This document shows, piece after piece, positions 42,736 through 51,859 of a stretch of 64,000 nt of DNA. A program made the translations under genes and the position numbers. The notes below the pieces were generated by a model. That model was given only the letters and a program-made list of their open reading frames with translations. It had not been told where the DNA came from and did no database searches. How positions within the stretch are numbered: the first letter of the stretch is position 1; each line of letters begins with the position of its first letter. The stretch is taken from the NCBI RefSeq assembly GCF_013376475.1, contig NZ_CP045508.1, positions 310,001 to 374,000 on the forward strand. The letters are read 5' to 3'. Source of the DNA: Desulfolutivibrio sulfoxidireducens (GTDB lineage Bacteria; Desulfobacterota; Desulfovibrionia; Desulfovibrionales; Desulfovibrionaceae).

Positions 42736-43791
42736 TCAATATCCAGCGAGCATTTCCGTAACGATCCTCACGGAGCCTTGGCCATCGATTAATTTTCTAA
42801 CGCGAGTTGAAAAAGACGCCCGGAGATCTCCATTGTGAAAAAAAGCATTCATGTCATCATCGAACTTTGTTGGCAAGCGTCCATTGAAGTGTCCGGAATA
42901 TAATGCATACTCGAGTTCTCCCAACCTGGGAGCGACTCTGAGCTGATTGTCGGCATAGCTCAACAGAATGCAAGGCACGCCCATAGTGAAGGCTTCCCAT
43001 ACCGTTGATCCTCCGGCCAGAACGGCAACATCCGACCAATCCATGAGACCTGGCATATCATCGGGGGAGTGAAGCACCTCAAACCTTCCAGTGTGGGAAT
43101 CCGCCATTTTTTCAAGCATCTTGACATGCTGACTTGCCGGACCAAGAACGATTTTACAATGCAATGGAGCTGGAAATTCCATAAAAAATTGAATGACAGC
43201 ACCGGTGACATTGTCTGGATCACTCCCCCCAAGACTCACCAAAACGTTGCGTAAGGGTTGAGAGGCCAGTCTCTGCCTTGGGGTATATGATGTGAACTCC
43301 GGCCTGATCGGAAGATACTCAAGCCCAAGAAGCAGCTTTGTCCGTGGCTCCCTGGCTGTATAATACTCTTCCCGCGCGTAGATATTCGGGTTTAAGAGGA
43401 TATGCGCATAATTATGCTGCGGACTGCCAAGCGCGTCGATCAACATGAGGCCAAAAAAATCCGTATAGACTCTTTTCTGATATTCGGTTCCGAATGGATA
43501 CCCGTCAACAATGAGCCATGAAGCGCCTAATTCTTTGACAATGGAAAGGGTCTGAGCCGCGTCAACCAGGCTTGCCGCATCGGCGTGCATGTATTTGTAG
43601 GCAAACTGATATGATTGGAACAACTTTTCGATCTGTCGAGGAAGAGGAGTGAGAAGAAAATGCACTTGTTTTCCGCATTGGCGCAACCTCCGGGCGATTG
43701 TCAGACAGCGCATCAAATGTCCAATGCCGATGCGTTCACCAGCATCAACCCGAACCGCAAAGACGTTATCATTTGTATTCATTGCATTCAT
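42736..43791 (-). CDS. pseG: UDP-6-deoxy-AltdiNAc hydrolase
   Basis: 351 residues of the PseG/SpsG GT-B family. VFAVRVDAGERIGIGHLMRCLTIARRL is the diagnostic N-terminal loop with the catalytic His; WLIVDGYPFGTEYQKRV, NVLVSLGGSDPDNVTG and DVAVLAGGSTVWEAFTMGVPCI follow. It removes UDP from the diacetamido sugar before PseI acts. ATG 43791 or ATG 43782 could be the start; no strong ribosome site precedes either. First gene of the minus-strand run pseG, ATP-grasp, epimerase, pseI. Lower GC than the cyd block. Confidence 0.92.
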   Translation of the reverse strand: MNAMNTNDNVFAVRVDAGERIGIGHLMRCLTIARRLRQCGKQVHFLLTPLPRQIEKLFQSYQFAYKYMHADAASLVDAAQTLSIVKELGASWLIVDGYPFGTEYQKRVYTDFFGLMLIDALGSPQHNYAHILLNPNIYAREEYYTAREPRTKLLLGLEYLPIRPEFTSYTPRQRLASQPLRNVLVSLGGSDPDNVTGAVIQFFMEFPAPLHCKIVLGPASQHVKMLEKMADSHTGRFEVLHSPDDMPGLMDWSDVAVLAGGSTVWEAFTMGVPCILLSYADNQLRVAPRLGELEYALYSGHFNGRLPTKFDDDMNAFFHNGDLRASFSTRVRKLIDGQGSVRIVTEMLAGY

Positions 43792-44381
43792 GATTAAGAA
43801 ATGTTAATGTTGCACAAAATATATGGTTTTTGCCGGTAGTGAAAAGAATTTTAAAGTTCCTTGTTACATAAAAATACCAAGCGGCAGAATTTTCATGAAC
43901 ATACGTATTTAAAAAAATTTGGCTTGGTTCGCGGTGGTGGTTATCGTTGCGAAACTCATTGATCCCTCAAACCGCAAAAGTCGCGAAAAAGGGGATGGTT
44001 TCAGTGGGGATCAACTCTTTTCGCGAACAGTGCCAAAAAGTTTCAACGCGTCTCCTGTCCAGGAATCTTGAAATGCTGCCAACGCTGAACAGGGGAATGC
44101 CGGGAATTTTCCAAGTCCACCCGTGTGAGGTCAGAAAGTTGCGGGTAAGCATATCGGCTGCTGGTGTGGCGTTCCGTAAATGAATATGCATTTCCATGGG
44201 GGAAAAGTCGCTATTTCCCGTGGCGTGGCAAAAATCCATATTTCAGGATAATGCACTGCTTCTTGCGGAACCTGACACTAGCGGCAAACCTTACAAAACG
44301 AAGGAGCCCGGGAAGGGCTGAAAGCCATTGCCTGCCCATACTGGCTGCGAAAAGGGTATCGAGGGCGATTGTCATACGGAA
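43792..44381. other. AT-rich intergenic region without supported gene
   Basis: 590 bp with only short open frames on both strands and no recognised protein fragment. Should include the promoter for pseG transcription. Confidence 0.4.
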
Positions 44382-47258
44382 CTATATATCCCAATCCGGG
44401 GTTTTGAAGTTGAGTTGGGCGGCAAGGTCCGGTTCCCACTTGTTTTTATTGAGCATCATGTCGACATGTGATTGCTTTGCAGGCGATGTGCGCAAAACGT
44501 CTGTCGATTTTTGCAATTTGTGATAGACGATTGCGGAGGTTGTCTGAAGAATTTTCAATTTGAAAATATGACGAACAATATCGCAGAATATTCGGTCCGA
44601 ACGATAATGTCGACCATGCTCGGCATCGAGGCCTTGTGTTCGATCGATCACCTCTCGTTTTATGTAGGCACAGAAAAAAGGAGCAAATGATAGTTCCAGA
44701 ATTTTGCCAGAATGAAAGACAGGAACATTTATTATGTTGTCATGATGCGCGGATGGTGTAACATCACATTCATATTCAGGATTGACATACGGTACATGTA
44801 TATCAAGTGTCTTTGTGCCTCCGTATAATACCTGTTGCGGTACAACGACAGCGCATTCAGGGAATTCATGAGCTGTTGTCTGCAATATTTCTACAGAACC
44901 GGAAGTCAATAATGCATCATTGTTCAAAATAAGTATGTCTCTTCCTGGCCAGGAAGCGGAAAGTCCTTGATTAATCGCAAGTGAAAAACCAAAATTGACT
45001 GTGTTTGCGACCAGTGTGATATGATTTTCTTTTTCAAGTTTAGTGAGATATTCAATGACAGGCTTTCCTGATCCATTGTCTACGACAATGATTTCTGTCC
45101 AATCAGAGATTTTGAATGCCAAGATGGTGTCGATGCATTCGGTAAGATCAACCAACGACTCAAAGCTTGGTATGATGATGGATACTTTTCTTTTTGGACT
45201 ATAGTTGTTGTTCTTGTTTTTGAGTCTGTTTCGTAACCTGGTTTTTCGTTTTTCGTGTACAATTTTAGTTTGAGACACATCCAAGGTTTCTCGTGATCCA
45301 AAAGTTGCAATTGTATCTGAATATAGCTTTGTTAAAATAGAAGGAATAGAATAGATGGTGAAGTCTTCGCAAGCTCTCAATATGAAATCCCACTCAGCAT
45401 AAGGTGAAATGAGGTCGCTGTACTTTCCAAGATGTTCGAAACAATATTTTTTGTAGATGAAAGAACCATGTTCAATGTAATTTTTGTTCGCAAGAAGTGA
45501 CTTGTTAAGCGCTCCGAAACGAACGGCGAAAGGCTTCAGCGACTGACTCCGTTGAAGATATTGGCCACAATAGACCGCGTCCGCGTCAGGTAATTTTTGA
45601 AAAGCGCCAACCATCGCTGCGATATATCGTTTATCCCAAACAGTGGAATCATCAAGGTTTGCTATATACATTCCATTCGCAGTATTTATGGCGCGATTTA
45701 AGCAATGACTTTTCCCATAATGCTTCTTGTTTTGATATATTTTAATTTTTGAGCTGCACATTTTTCGAAGAAGATCACGCGTCGCATCAGTACTGAAGTC
45801 ATCTATAATAATGATTTCAGTATGAGCATAAGACTGATCGAGCGCGGTTTGAAGAGTGGTTTCCAAGGTCTTGGCACTGTTGAAGACGGGAAGGATGATG
45901 GAAACCATTGGAGCATTGCTCATGGCTTCGGATGCGGAAGCCAAATCATCGGCGATATTCTCCATAACACCGAAGCATCGTTTATCTTCTTCGCGAAAAG
46001 GGGACAAAAGAAGCGGCATGGTCACCGAATGCGAGAGAAATCCAGAGAAATCCTTAAAAGCTCGAGAAATGCGCCATGTTTGCCGCGCCTCGTCAAGGAC
46101 AACTCGTGATCGCTTGTCAAGCAGTTTTACATGATGTGTTTTCCCGTCGGTAAACTTGAGCGGAACAATCAGTTCAAATCCAAAATACCCGGATTCGGTA
46201 TGTGCTACATCGGCACACGGAATATTGCCTTGGACTTCTGTGCTGAAATGATCATCTATCTGAACGATTGCGGTTGGGTTCATGCTCGCATCGGGCAGGC
46301 ACAGCCATCCTCTGAGGATGGTCTCTGACTTGATGTTCGGCAGGATTTTCCCCTGGGGTGCATGTGTATGTAAAGACTTTTGCGTAAGTGCCGGGTTGGG
46401 GGAGCCTGGCAATGAGGCCGACACGGGAGACTGAGATTTGTTATTTTCAAAAGTCCGGTCTTCTCCTTGGATTTGCCTTTCTCGGCCTGGATTGACCGTA
46501 CTTGTATGCATTACAAACGAGGAAATATACTCCGACCATGTTTTTTTGAAAAGTTCCTGATGTTTTTCAGATGATTCCAGAATGGACTTTGAAGTGGAAA
46601 TCTGAAGGCTCATGGTGTTGATGCAAAAGCACTGTTTATGTAATTCTCTGTGCAGACGAAGGCAAAAATCAATATCTCCAAATCCATTGTTGAAGGCAGT
46701 GCTAAATCCATTGAGAGATTGAAAGTCTTCATTGCGGCAGACAAGAAATGTACCTGACAAGGCTGGAAATATATTTTTCGTTTTTTGCTCACGGATGCAG
46801 TGGGGTTGAAAAGAATCATGTTTTTCATCCCAGGCGAACTGAATTCCGGAATGAAGAATGTTCGCGCTTTTTCCAGTCGGTTGCGCATCGACAAGGTTTA
46901 CCCCTACGGCGCCAATTTTAGAATCAGCAAGTGTCGAAAGAGCCAAAGGTATGACATCCGACGTGTAAACTATGCCACTATCCATAAAGAGCAAGTTTGG
47001 ATGCGTGGCCTGGGAAGCTGCATAATTATATGATAAATAAAGAGATGTTGTTTTTGCAAAGGACAGGTGTCTGATGAACCCTTTCGTCGCGTATTTTGAT
47101 GAAATACGCCGAGTGCTTTTTCTGGATTCGCTTTCAATTATGAGTATTTCGAATGATGTATGCGAATTGGTTTGAAAAAAAGAATTCAGAAGAGCATCCA
47201 GGTTCTGCTCATCGTCCTGAAGAGAAATAAGTATGGATATTCCGTACATTGACTGCAT
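44382..47258 (-). CDS. Multi-domain family 2 glycosyltransferase
   Basis: 958 residues with three GT-A-like segments. Segment 1 (about 5-225) reads ISILISLQDDEQNLDALLNSF with a GDIDFCLRLHRE region. A GW-type beta domain (about 315-395; RGWLCLPDAS, GYFGFELIVPLKFTDGKTHH) comes next. Segment 2 (about 450-670) has MVSIILPVFNSAKTLETTLQ, IIIIDDFSTDATRD and ANLDDS as a DXD-like site. Segment 3 (about 690-958) has VSIIIPSFESLVDLTECIDTI, VDNGSGKP, NFGFSLAINQG and ILNNDA. It probably adds two or more sugars to a surface or flagellar glycan. ATG 47258 or 47249; neither has a clear ribosome site. AT-rich codon use unlike the neighbours at 53 kb. Confidence 0.82.
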   Translation of the reverse strand: MQSMYGISILISLQDDEQNLDALLNSFFQTNSHTSFEILIIESESRKSTRRISSKYATKGFIRHLSFAKTTSLYLSYNYAASQATHPNLLFMDSGIVYTSDVIPLALSTLADSKIGAVGVNLVDAQPTGKSANILHSGIQFAWDEKHDSFQPHCIREQKTKNIFPALSGTFLVCRNEDFQSLNGFSTAFNNGFGDIDFCLRLHRELHKQCFCINTMSLQISTSKSILESSEKHQELFKKTWSEYISSFVMHTSTVNPGRERQIQGEDRTFENNKSQSPVSASLPGSPNPALTQKSLHTHAPQGKILPNIKSETILRGWLCLPDASMNPTAIVQIDDHFSTEVQGNIPCADVAHTESGYFGFELIVPLKFTDGKTHHVKLLDKRSRVVLDEARQTWRISRAFKDFSGFLSHSVTMPLLLSPFREEDKRCFGVMENIADDLASASEAMSNAPMVSIILPVFNSAKTLETTLQTALDQSYAHTEIIIIDDFSTDATRDLLRKMCSSKIKIYQNKKHYGKSHCLNRAINTANGMYIANLDDSTVWDKRYIAAMVGAFQKLPDADAVYCGQYLQRSQSLKPFAVRFGALNKSLLANKNYIEHGSFIYKKYCFEHLGKYSDLISPYAEWDFILRACEDFTIYSIPSILTKLYSDTIATFGSRETLDVSQTKIVHEKRKTRLRNRLKNKNNNYSPKRKVSIIIPSFESLVDLTECIDTILAFKISDWTEIIVVDNGSGKPVIEYLTKLEKENHITLVANTVNFGFSLAINQGLSASWPGRDILILNNDALLTSGSVEILQTTAHEFPECAVVVPQQVLYGGTKTLDIHVPYVNPEYECDVTPSAHHDNIINVPVFHSGKILELSFAPFFCAYIKREVIDRTQGLDAEHGRHYRSDRIFCDIVRHIFKLKILQTTSAIVYHKLQKSTDVLRTSPAKQSHVDMMLNKNKWEPDLAAQLNFKTPDWDI

Positions 47259-47614
47259 AGTAAAAATTACTTTTCTAAATCATTACTTGAAGCAAAGAAT
47301 CTGTAAGAGGACTGCTCTTCGAACAATTAGAAATCCAGAATCAGTTTGACAACAGCGGTGTGCTCATATTTATTTGAGCCAATTGATATGTCTCAGGGCA
47401 AGAAATACTTATCGCTCCGCACACGACAAGGTGGCTGGCTGGCTTGATGCTCATCGGTTCGCGAGGGCAAAGTCTTGAATATAAAGTGCTCCCGGTGATA
47501 TTGTAAAATTGGCCGCTATTCCTGTCGTACTTCCAAGCAAAAGAGAATTCATGCATAAATCTAATGTGATGAAATATTGGCAAACGCAGGACTAGTGGGT
47601 AAGATAAGAGCAAA
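47259..47614. other. Intergenic region without supported gene
   Basis: 355 bp, AT-rich. A minus-strand open frame of about 100 codons crosses into the 3' end of the sulfotransferase-coiled-coil gene but encodes nothing I recognise. Confidence 0.35.
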
Positions 47615-50600
47615 TTATTGCCCGGCGTTGAGCTTTTTCTGTTCCTCTTTCGATAGATATTCAAAATACTGGCGTGTCAGGTTTTCTTGTTTGGCGAGTT
47701 TGTCTTTTAAGTCTTCAATCATGGACGTGTAATTATTAAAAATTTTTTGAGTATCTACATTTCGAACAGAATCAATGCCTCGTTGCGCTATTCTTCGAAT
47801 TTCTGAAACTAAATCTTTCATTGCATCATTATTAGAATGCAGATTCCTGTTCGCCTGCGTGGCAAGTTTTATGTCTTTATCGTACAGTGCCCGCGTTTCA
47901 TTTAATTCATTTTGGTATTGTAGGGAACTTTTCTGAAGTCCAGATAATTCATTCTGTAGTTTATTGATATGCTCAAGTGCTGCTGATGTGCTGTTTTCGC
48001 GTTCACGAATGCAGGCCTTGAGGTTTTGAATTTCTTGTTCGTGCTGCAATATGGAGTCACTAAGGGCCTGTTCTTGAGAATGAATCTGTTCCTGGAAGGT
48101 CACGGATTCGTGTTGCAAGGATTTGATCATCCTGGTTGCGGCGGCTATGTCCGCATCGCGCTCGGCGATGGCGACCTGGGCGGCCGCAAGCTCGGTCTCG
48201 CGGTGCGCCAGAGCCTGACGGACCTCATCCTCGCGTAGCGCCAGGGCCTGACGGACCTCATCCTCGCGGGCGACGGCGCACTCCGCAAGCGCGGCCATCT
48301 CCGTGCGCAGCGCGTCGAGCTGCCCGGTTGCGGCGGCTATGTCCGCATCGCGCTCGGTGATGGCGACCTGGGCGGCCGCAAGCTCGGTCTCGCGTAGCGC
48401 CAGGGCCTGACGGACCTCATCCTCGCGTAGCGCCAGGGCCTGACGGACCTCATCCTCGCGGGCGACGGCGCGCTCCGCAAGCGCGGCCATCTCCGTGCGC
48501 AACGCTTCGAGCTGCCCGGTTGCGGCGGCTATGTCCGCATCGCGCTCGGCGATGGCGACCTGGGCGGCCGCAAGCTCGGTCTCGCGAAGCGCCAGGGCCT
48601 GACGGACCTCATCCTCGCGAAGCGCCAGGGCCTGACGGACCTCATCCTCGCGGGCGACGGCGCGCTCCGCAAGCGCGGCCATCTCCGCGCGTAGCGCGTC
48701 GAGCTGCCCGGTTGCGGCGGCTATGTCCGCATCGCGCTCGGCGATGGCGTCCCGGGCGGCCCCAAGCTCGGACTCGCGGTGCGCCAGTTCCTTTTGGCTT
48801 GCGGCGGCCTGGGCCTGAAGCGCGGTTATCTCCGTGCGTAACGCATCGAGCTGCCCGGTTGCGGCGTTTATGCCCGCATCGCGCTCGGTGATGGCGACCC
48901 GGGCGGCCGCAAGCTCGGACTCGCGGTGCGCCAGTTCCTCTTGGCTTGCGGCGGCCTGGGCCTGAAGCGCGGCTATCTCCGCGCGTAACGCATCGAGCTG
49001 CCCGGTTGCGGCGTTTATGCCCGCATCGCGCTCGGCGATGGCGTCCCGGGCGGCCGCAAGCTCGGACTCGCGGTGCGCCAGTTCCTCTTGGCTTGCGGCG
49101 GCCTGGGCCTGAAGCGCGGCTATCTCCGTGCGGAGCGCATCGAGCTGCCCGGTTGCGGCGGCTATGTTCGCATCGCGCTCGGCGATGGCGTCCCGGGCGG
49201 CCGCAAGCTCGGACTCGCGGTGCCCCAGTTCCTCTTGGCTTGCGGCGTCCTTGGCCTGAAGCGCGGCTATCTCCGTGCGGAGCGCATCGAGCTGCCCGGT
49301 TGCGGCGTTTATGCCCGCATCGCGCTCGGCGATGGCGTCCCGGGCGGCCGCAAGCTCGGACTCGCGGTGCGCCAGTTCCTTTTGGCTTGCGGCGTCCTTG
49401 GCCTGAAGCGCGGCTATCTCCGTGCGGAGCGCATCGAGCTGCCCGGTTGCGGCGTTTATGCCCGCATCGCGCTCGGCGATGGCGACCTGGGCGGCCGCAA
49501 GCTCGTTCTCGCGCAGCGCCAGGGCCTGACGGACCTCATCCTCGCGGGCGACGGCGCGCTCCGCAAGCGCGGCCATCTCCGTGCGGAGCGCATCGAGCTG
49601 CCCGGTTGCGGCGTTTATGCCCGCATCGCGCTCGGCGATGGCGACCTGGGCGGCCGCAAGCTCGTTCTCGCGCAGCGCCAGGGCCTGACGGACCTCATCC
49701 TCGCGGGCGACGGCGCGCTCCGCAAGCGCGGCCATCTCCGCGCGGAGCGCGTCGAGCTGCCCGGTTGCGGCGGCTATGTCCGCATCGCGCTCGGCGATGG
49801 CGACCTGGGCGGCTGTAAGCTCGGCCTCGCGCAGTGCCAGGGCCTGACGGACCTCATCCTCGCGGGCGACGGCGCGCTCCGCAAGCGCGGCCATCTCCGC
49901 GCGGAGCGCGTCGAGCTGCCCGGTTGCGGCGGCTATGTCCGCATCGCGCTCGGCGATGGCGACCTGGGCGGCTGTAAGCTCGGCCTCGCGCTGTGCCAGG
50001 GCCTGACGGACCTCATCCTCGCGGGCGACGGCGCGCTCCGCAAGCGCGGCCATCTCCGCGCGGAGCGCGTCGAGCTGCCCGGTTGCGGCGGCTATGTCCG
50101 CATCGCGCTCGGCGATGGCGACCTGGGCGGCTGTAAGCTCGGCCTCGCGCAGTGCCAGGGCCTGACGGACCTCATCCTCGCGGGCGACAGCCTGCGACTG
50201 AAATTCATGGATCGTTTGTCGAAGAGACTCTACTTCTTCCTTTGTCGTGGAAATGATGCTGGAATATTCCGCGATGGAATGCTGTGTGCTTTTCAGTTCT
50301 CGTATATATTTTTGGTGTTCCTGTTCCAGATCGGATAGTTGTTGAAGGGATTGACGGTGCTGAAGAACATTTTGATCCCATGTTTCCTTCAGGTTGGACA
50401 AAGACCTCTCAAACATGATCCAAATCTGCAAACGCATGGGTTTATCAGGTAAATCAGGAAGAACGGGAAGAAAAATTTGAGCGTCGCTACCCGTCGAGCA
50501 TGCGATAAATGAAGCATCGTTTTCCACGACCAACAGTCTGTTATTGGTTGTGAGCGATTTGAATCCATCGGCATCATTGGCTGACCAAAGGACGGCATCG

Positions 50601-51829
50601 CTTGTTTCGTCAAGAAGTCTCAATGTGGAAATAAAGATCATCCCGATATGATTGAGCGGATCGATGCGGAGTGAATGCTGACGCAGGAGAGCTGGCGAAG
50701 GTATGAAAACCGAAAGCTCTTGCCATTCGCTTGATAACAACAAATATTTCTCCGATAAATCGGATGAATAGCGGGTTTGTCCGTCGTCGTCGTTCGGGAA
50801 AAAGACCTGTGCGTAAAATGTTTGTTGTTGAAGATCGGACAAGATGAGTCGCCGTTGACGTTGTATTTTGATGTCAAGATTGTCCTGTTCGTGGTTGCGT
50901 ATGATTGAGAGCAAATTGTCGAACATTGCCGAAGCATTGTTCGTTTCGGGACTGGAAAGACAGGCCGGATTCTCCCCGATCAACGGAAAATTTTGTACCG
51001 CCAAGGATTGCCCGATGGTGGTGCAGGAAATGGCCCGTGTGTCTTCATGGAAATCCGATACAGGCTCCAGGGCGTTGATCTGGCTCAGTCGGAGTTGGTT
51101 ATAAAGCCATTCGTAAGGCTTAAAGAGATCATCAATATGACTCGGAACAGTATGATGTTTCAATTCTGGTTTGACATATTCGAGTAATTGAAAAATATGC
51201 TGGGTTGATTGCGTCTCAAGGGGAAAACGAAAAGTATCTGCAAAATAATGTATAGAATCAACAGGGTCGGCAAGAAGTTCGTCAAACGACAAGACGAAGA
51301 AATGGAATCCTTGAAGATTCGCAATGGCCTCACGGGTGTGGGTCAACCACAGAAGATGCCCATTCAGCATCTCGGCGCCAGTGGTTGTGCGAAGTGATTG
51401 CGCAACCTCGTGAGGATGACGAATCATCAGGATGCAACGGGGCTTGATCCCGACCGTTTCACATATTTCCCTCCACAGGGGAAGGAAACGGCACAGCCTT
51501 GGGTCGGCCACAGCGCATGGGTATGATCCGGAAAACTCCGTTTCAAACAAATTCAGAATTCTTTCCTTGGCGATCCGTGCAGCCTCGCTTTGCAACCAGT
51601 CCTCGGGAAGACCTCCTATCATATCCCAACTGCATCGCAGATCGCGGAATAACATATCGTGGGCCAGAGAGAAGGACTGGTTGTAAAAGCCCGGGGAGGT
51701 CGCGGGATCAGCGGATTGCACGATATTGACGCCAAAATCGACGCCCAGCCGGTGCAGGCAGCCGCTTAACACGGACAGCCCGGATCCGCGCATGCCCAAG
51801 AGAAGGAGAAGTTCTTTCATGTTGTCCAT
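47615..51829 (-). CDS. Sulfotransferase-like domain fused to long repetitive coiled coil
   Basis: About 1404 residues. The N-terminus has a sulfotransferase/P-loop pattern, LLLLGMRGSGLSVLSGCLHRLGV, then CILMIRHPHEVAQSLRTTTG and FFVLSFDELLADP (PAPS-type contacts). About residues 310-460 look beta-rich and non-conserved. From about 490 it is coiled coil, including some 13 near-identical units with AxREDEVRQALALRExEL, AAAQVAIAERDADIAAATGQLDAL; it ends in a non-repetitive coil (SLQKSSLQYQNELNE). It may sulfate a glycan or act as a tethered scaffold. ATG 51829 is preferred; GTG 51856 is possible. The repeat is GC-rich inside an otherwise AT-rich gene. Confidence 0.78.
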   Translation of the reverse strand: MDNMKELLLLLGMRGSGLSVLSGCLHRLGVDFGVNIVQSADPATSPGFYNQSFSLAHDMLFRDLRCSWDMIGGLPEDWLQSEAARIAKERILNLFETEFSGSYPCAVADPRLCRFLPLWREICETVGIKPRCILMIRHPHEVAQSLRTTTGAEMLNGHLLWLTHTREAIANLQGFHFFVLSFDELLADPVDSIHYFADTFRFPLETQSTQHIFQLLEYVKPELKHHTVPSHIDDLFKPYEWLYNQLRLSQINALEPVSDFHEDTRAISCTTIGQSLAVQNFPLIGENPACLSSPETNNASAMFDNLLSIIRNHEQDNLDIKIQRQRRLILSDLQQQTFYAQVFFPNDDDGQTRYSSDLSEKYLLLSSEWQELSVFIPSPALLRQHSLRIDPLNHIGMIFISTLRLLDETSDAVLWSANDADGFKSLTTNNRLLVVENDASFIACSTGSDAQIFLPVLPDLPDKPMRLQIWIMFERSLSNLKETWDQNVLQHRQSLQQLSDLEQEHQKYIRELKSTQHSIAEYSSIISTTKEEVESLRQTIHEFQSQAVAREDEVRQALALREAELTAAQVAIAERDADIAAATGQLDALRAEMAALAERAVAREDEVRQALAQREAELTAAQVAIAERDADIAAATGQLDALRAEMAALAERAVAREDEVRQALALREAELTAAQVAIAERDADIAAATGQLDALRAEMAALAERAVAREDEVRQALALRENELAAAQVAIAERDAGINAATGQLDALRTEMAALAERAVAREDEVRQALALRENELAAAQVAIAERDAGINAATGQLDALRTEIAALQAKDAASQKELAHRESELAAARDAIAERDAGINAATGQLDALRTEIAALQAKDAASQEELGHRESELAAARDAIAERDANIAAATGQLDALRTEIAALQAQAAASQEELAHRESELAAARDAIAERDAGINAATGQLDALRAEIAALQAQAAASQEELAHRESELAAARVAITERDAGINAATGQLDALRTEITALQAQAAASQKELAHRESELGAARDAIAERDADIAAATGQLDALRAEMAALAERAVAREDEVRQALALREDEVRQALALRETELAAAQVAIAERDADIAAATGQLEALRTEMAALAERAVAREDEVRQALALREDEVRQALALRETELAAAQVAITERDADIAAATGQLDALRTEMAALAECAVAREDEVRQALALREDEVRQALAHRETELAAAQVAIAERDADIAAATRMIKSLQHESVTFQEQIHSQEQALSDSILQHEQEIQNLKACIRERENSTSAALEHINKLQNELSGLQKSSLQYQNELNETRALYDKDIKLATQANRNLHSNNDAMKDLVSEIRRIAQRGIDSVRNVDTQKIFNNYTSMIEDLKDKLAKQENLTRQYFEYLSKEEQKKLNAGQ
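48132..50190. repeat. Coding tandem repeat, about 13 units of 147-192 bp
   Basis: Three unit types: 53 residues (AVAREDEVRQ type), 49 residues (AASQxELAHRESEL type) and 64 residues (with an internal 11-residue duplication REDEVRQALAL). Order from the N-terminus is five of the first, five of the second, three of the third. Many units are identical at the DNA level, indicating recent expansion or gene conversion. Confidence 0.92.
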
Positions 51830-51859
51830 TGGTGTCCGCTTGATGTGACAAGCCACGTC

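Noticed and set aside
48132-50190. Could the regular repeats be a CRISPR array
   Set aside because: Units of 147-192 bp with no unique spacers, in frame within a protein; clearly coding repeats.
49073-50338. Long plus-strand open frame (421 codons) opposite the coiled-coil repeat, and similar frames at 48520 and 48946
   Set aside because: They are mirror images of the repetitive minus-strand coding sequence, have no start signals and do not resemble proteins; the minus-strand frame continues from a sulfotransferase-like domain.
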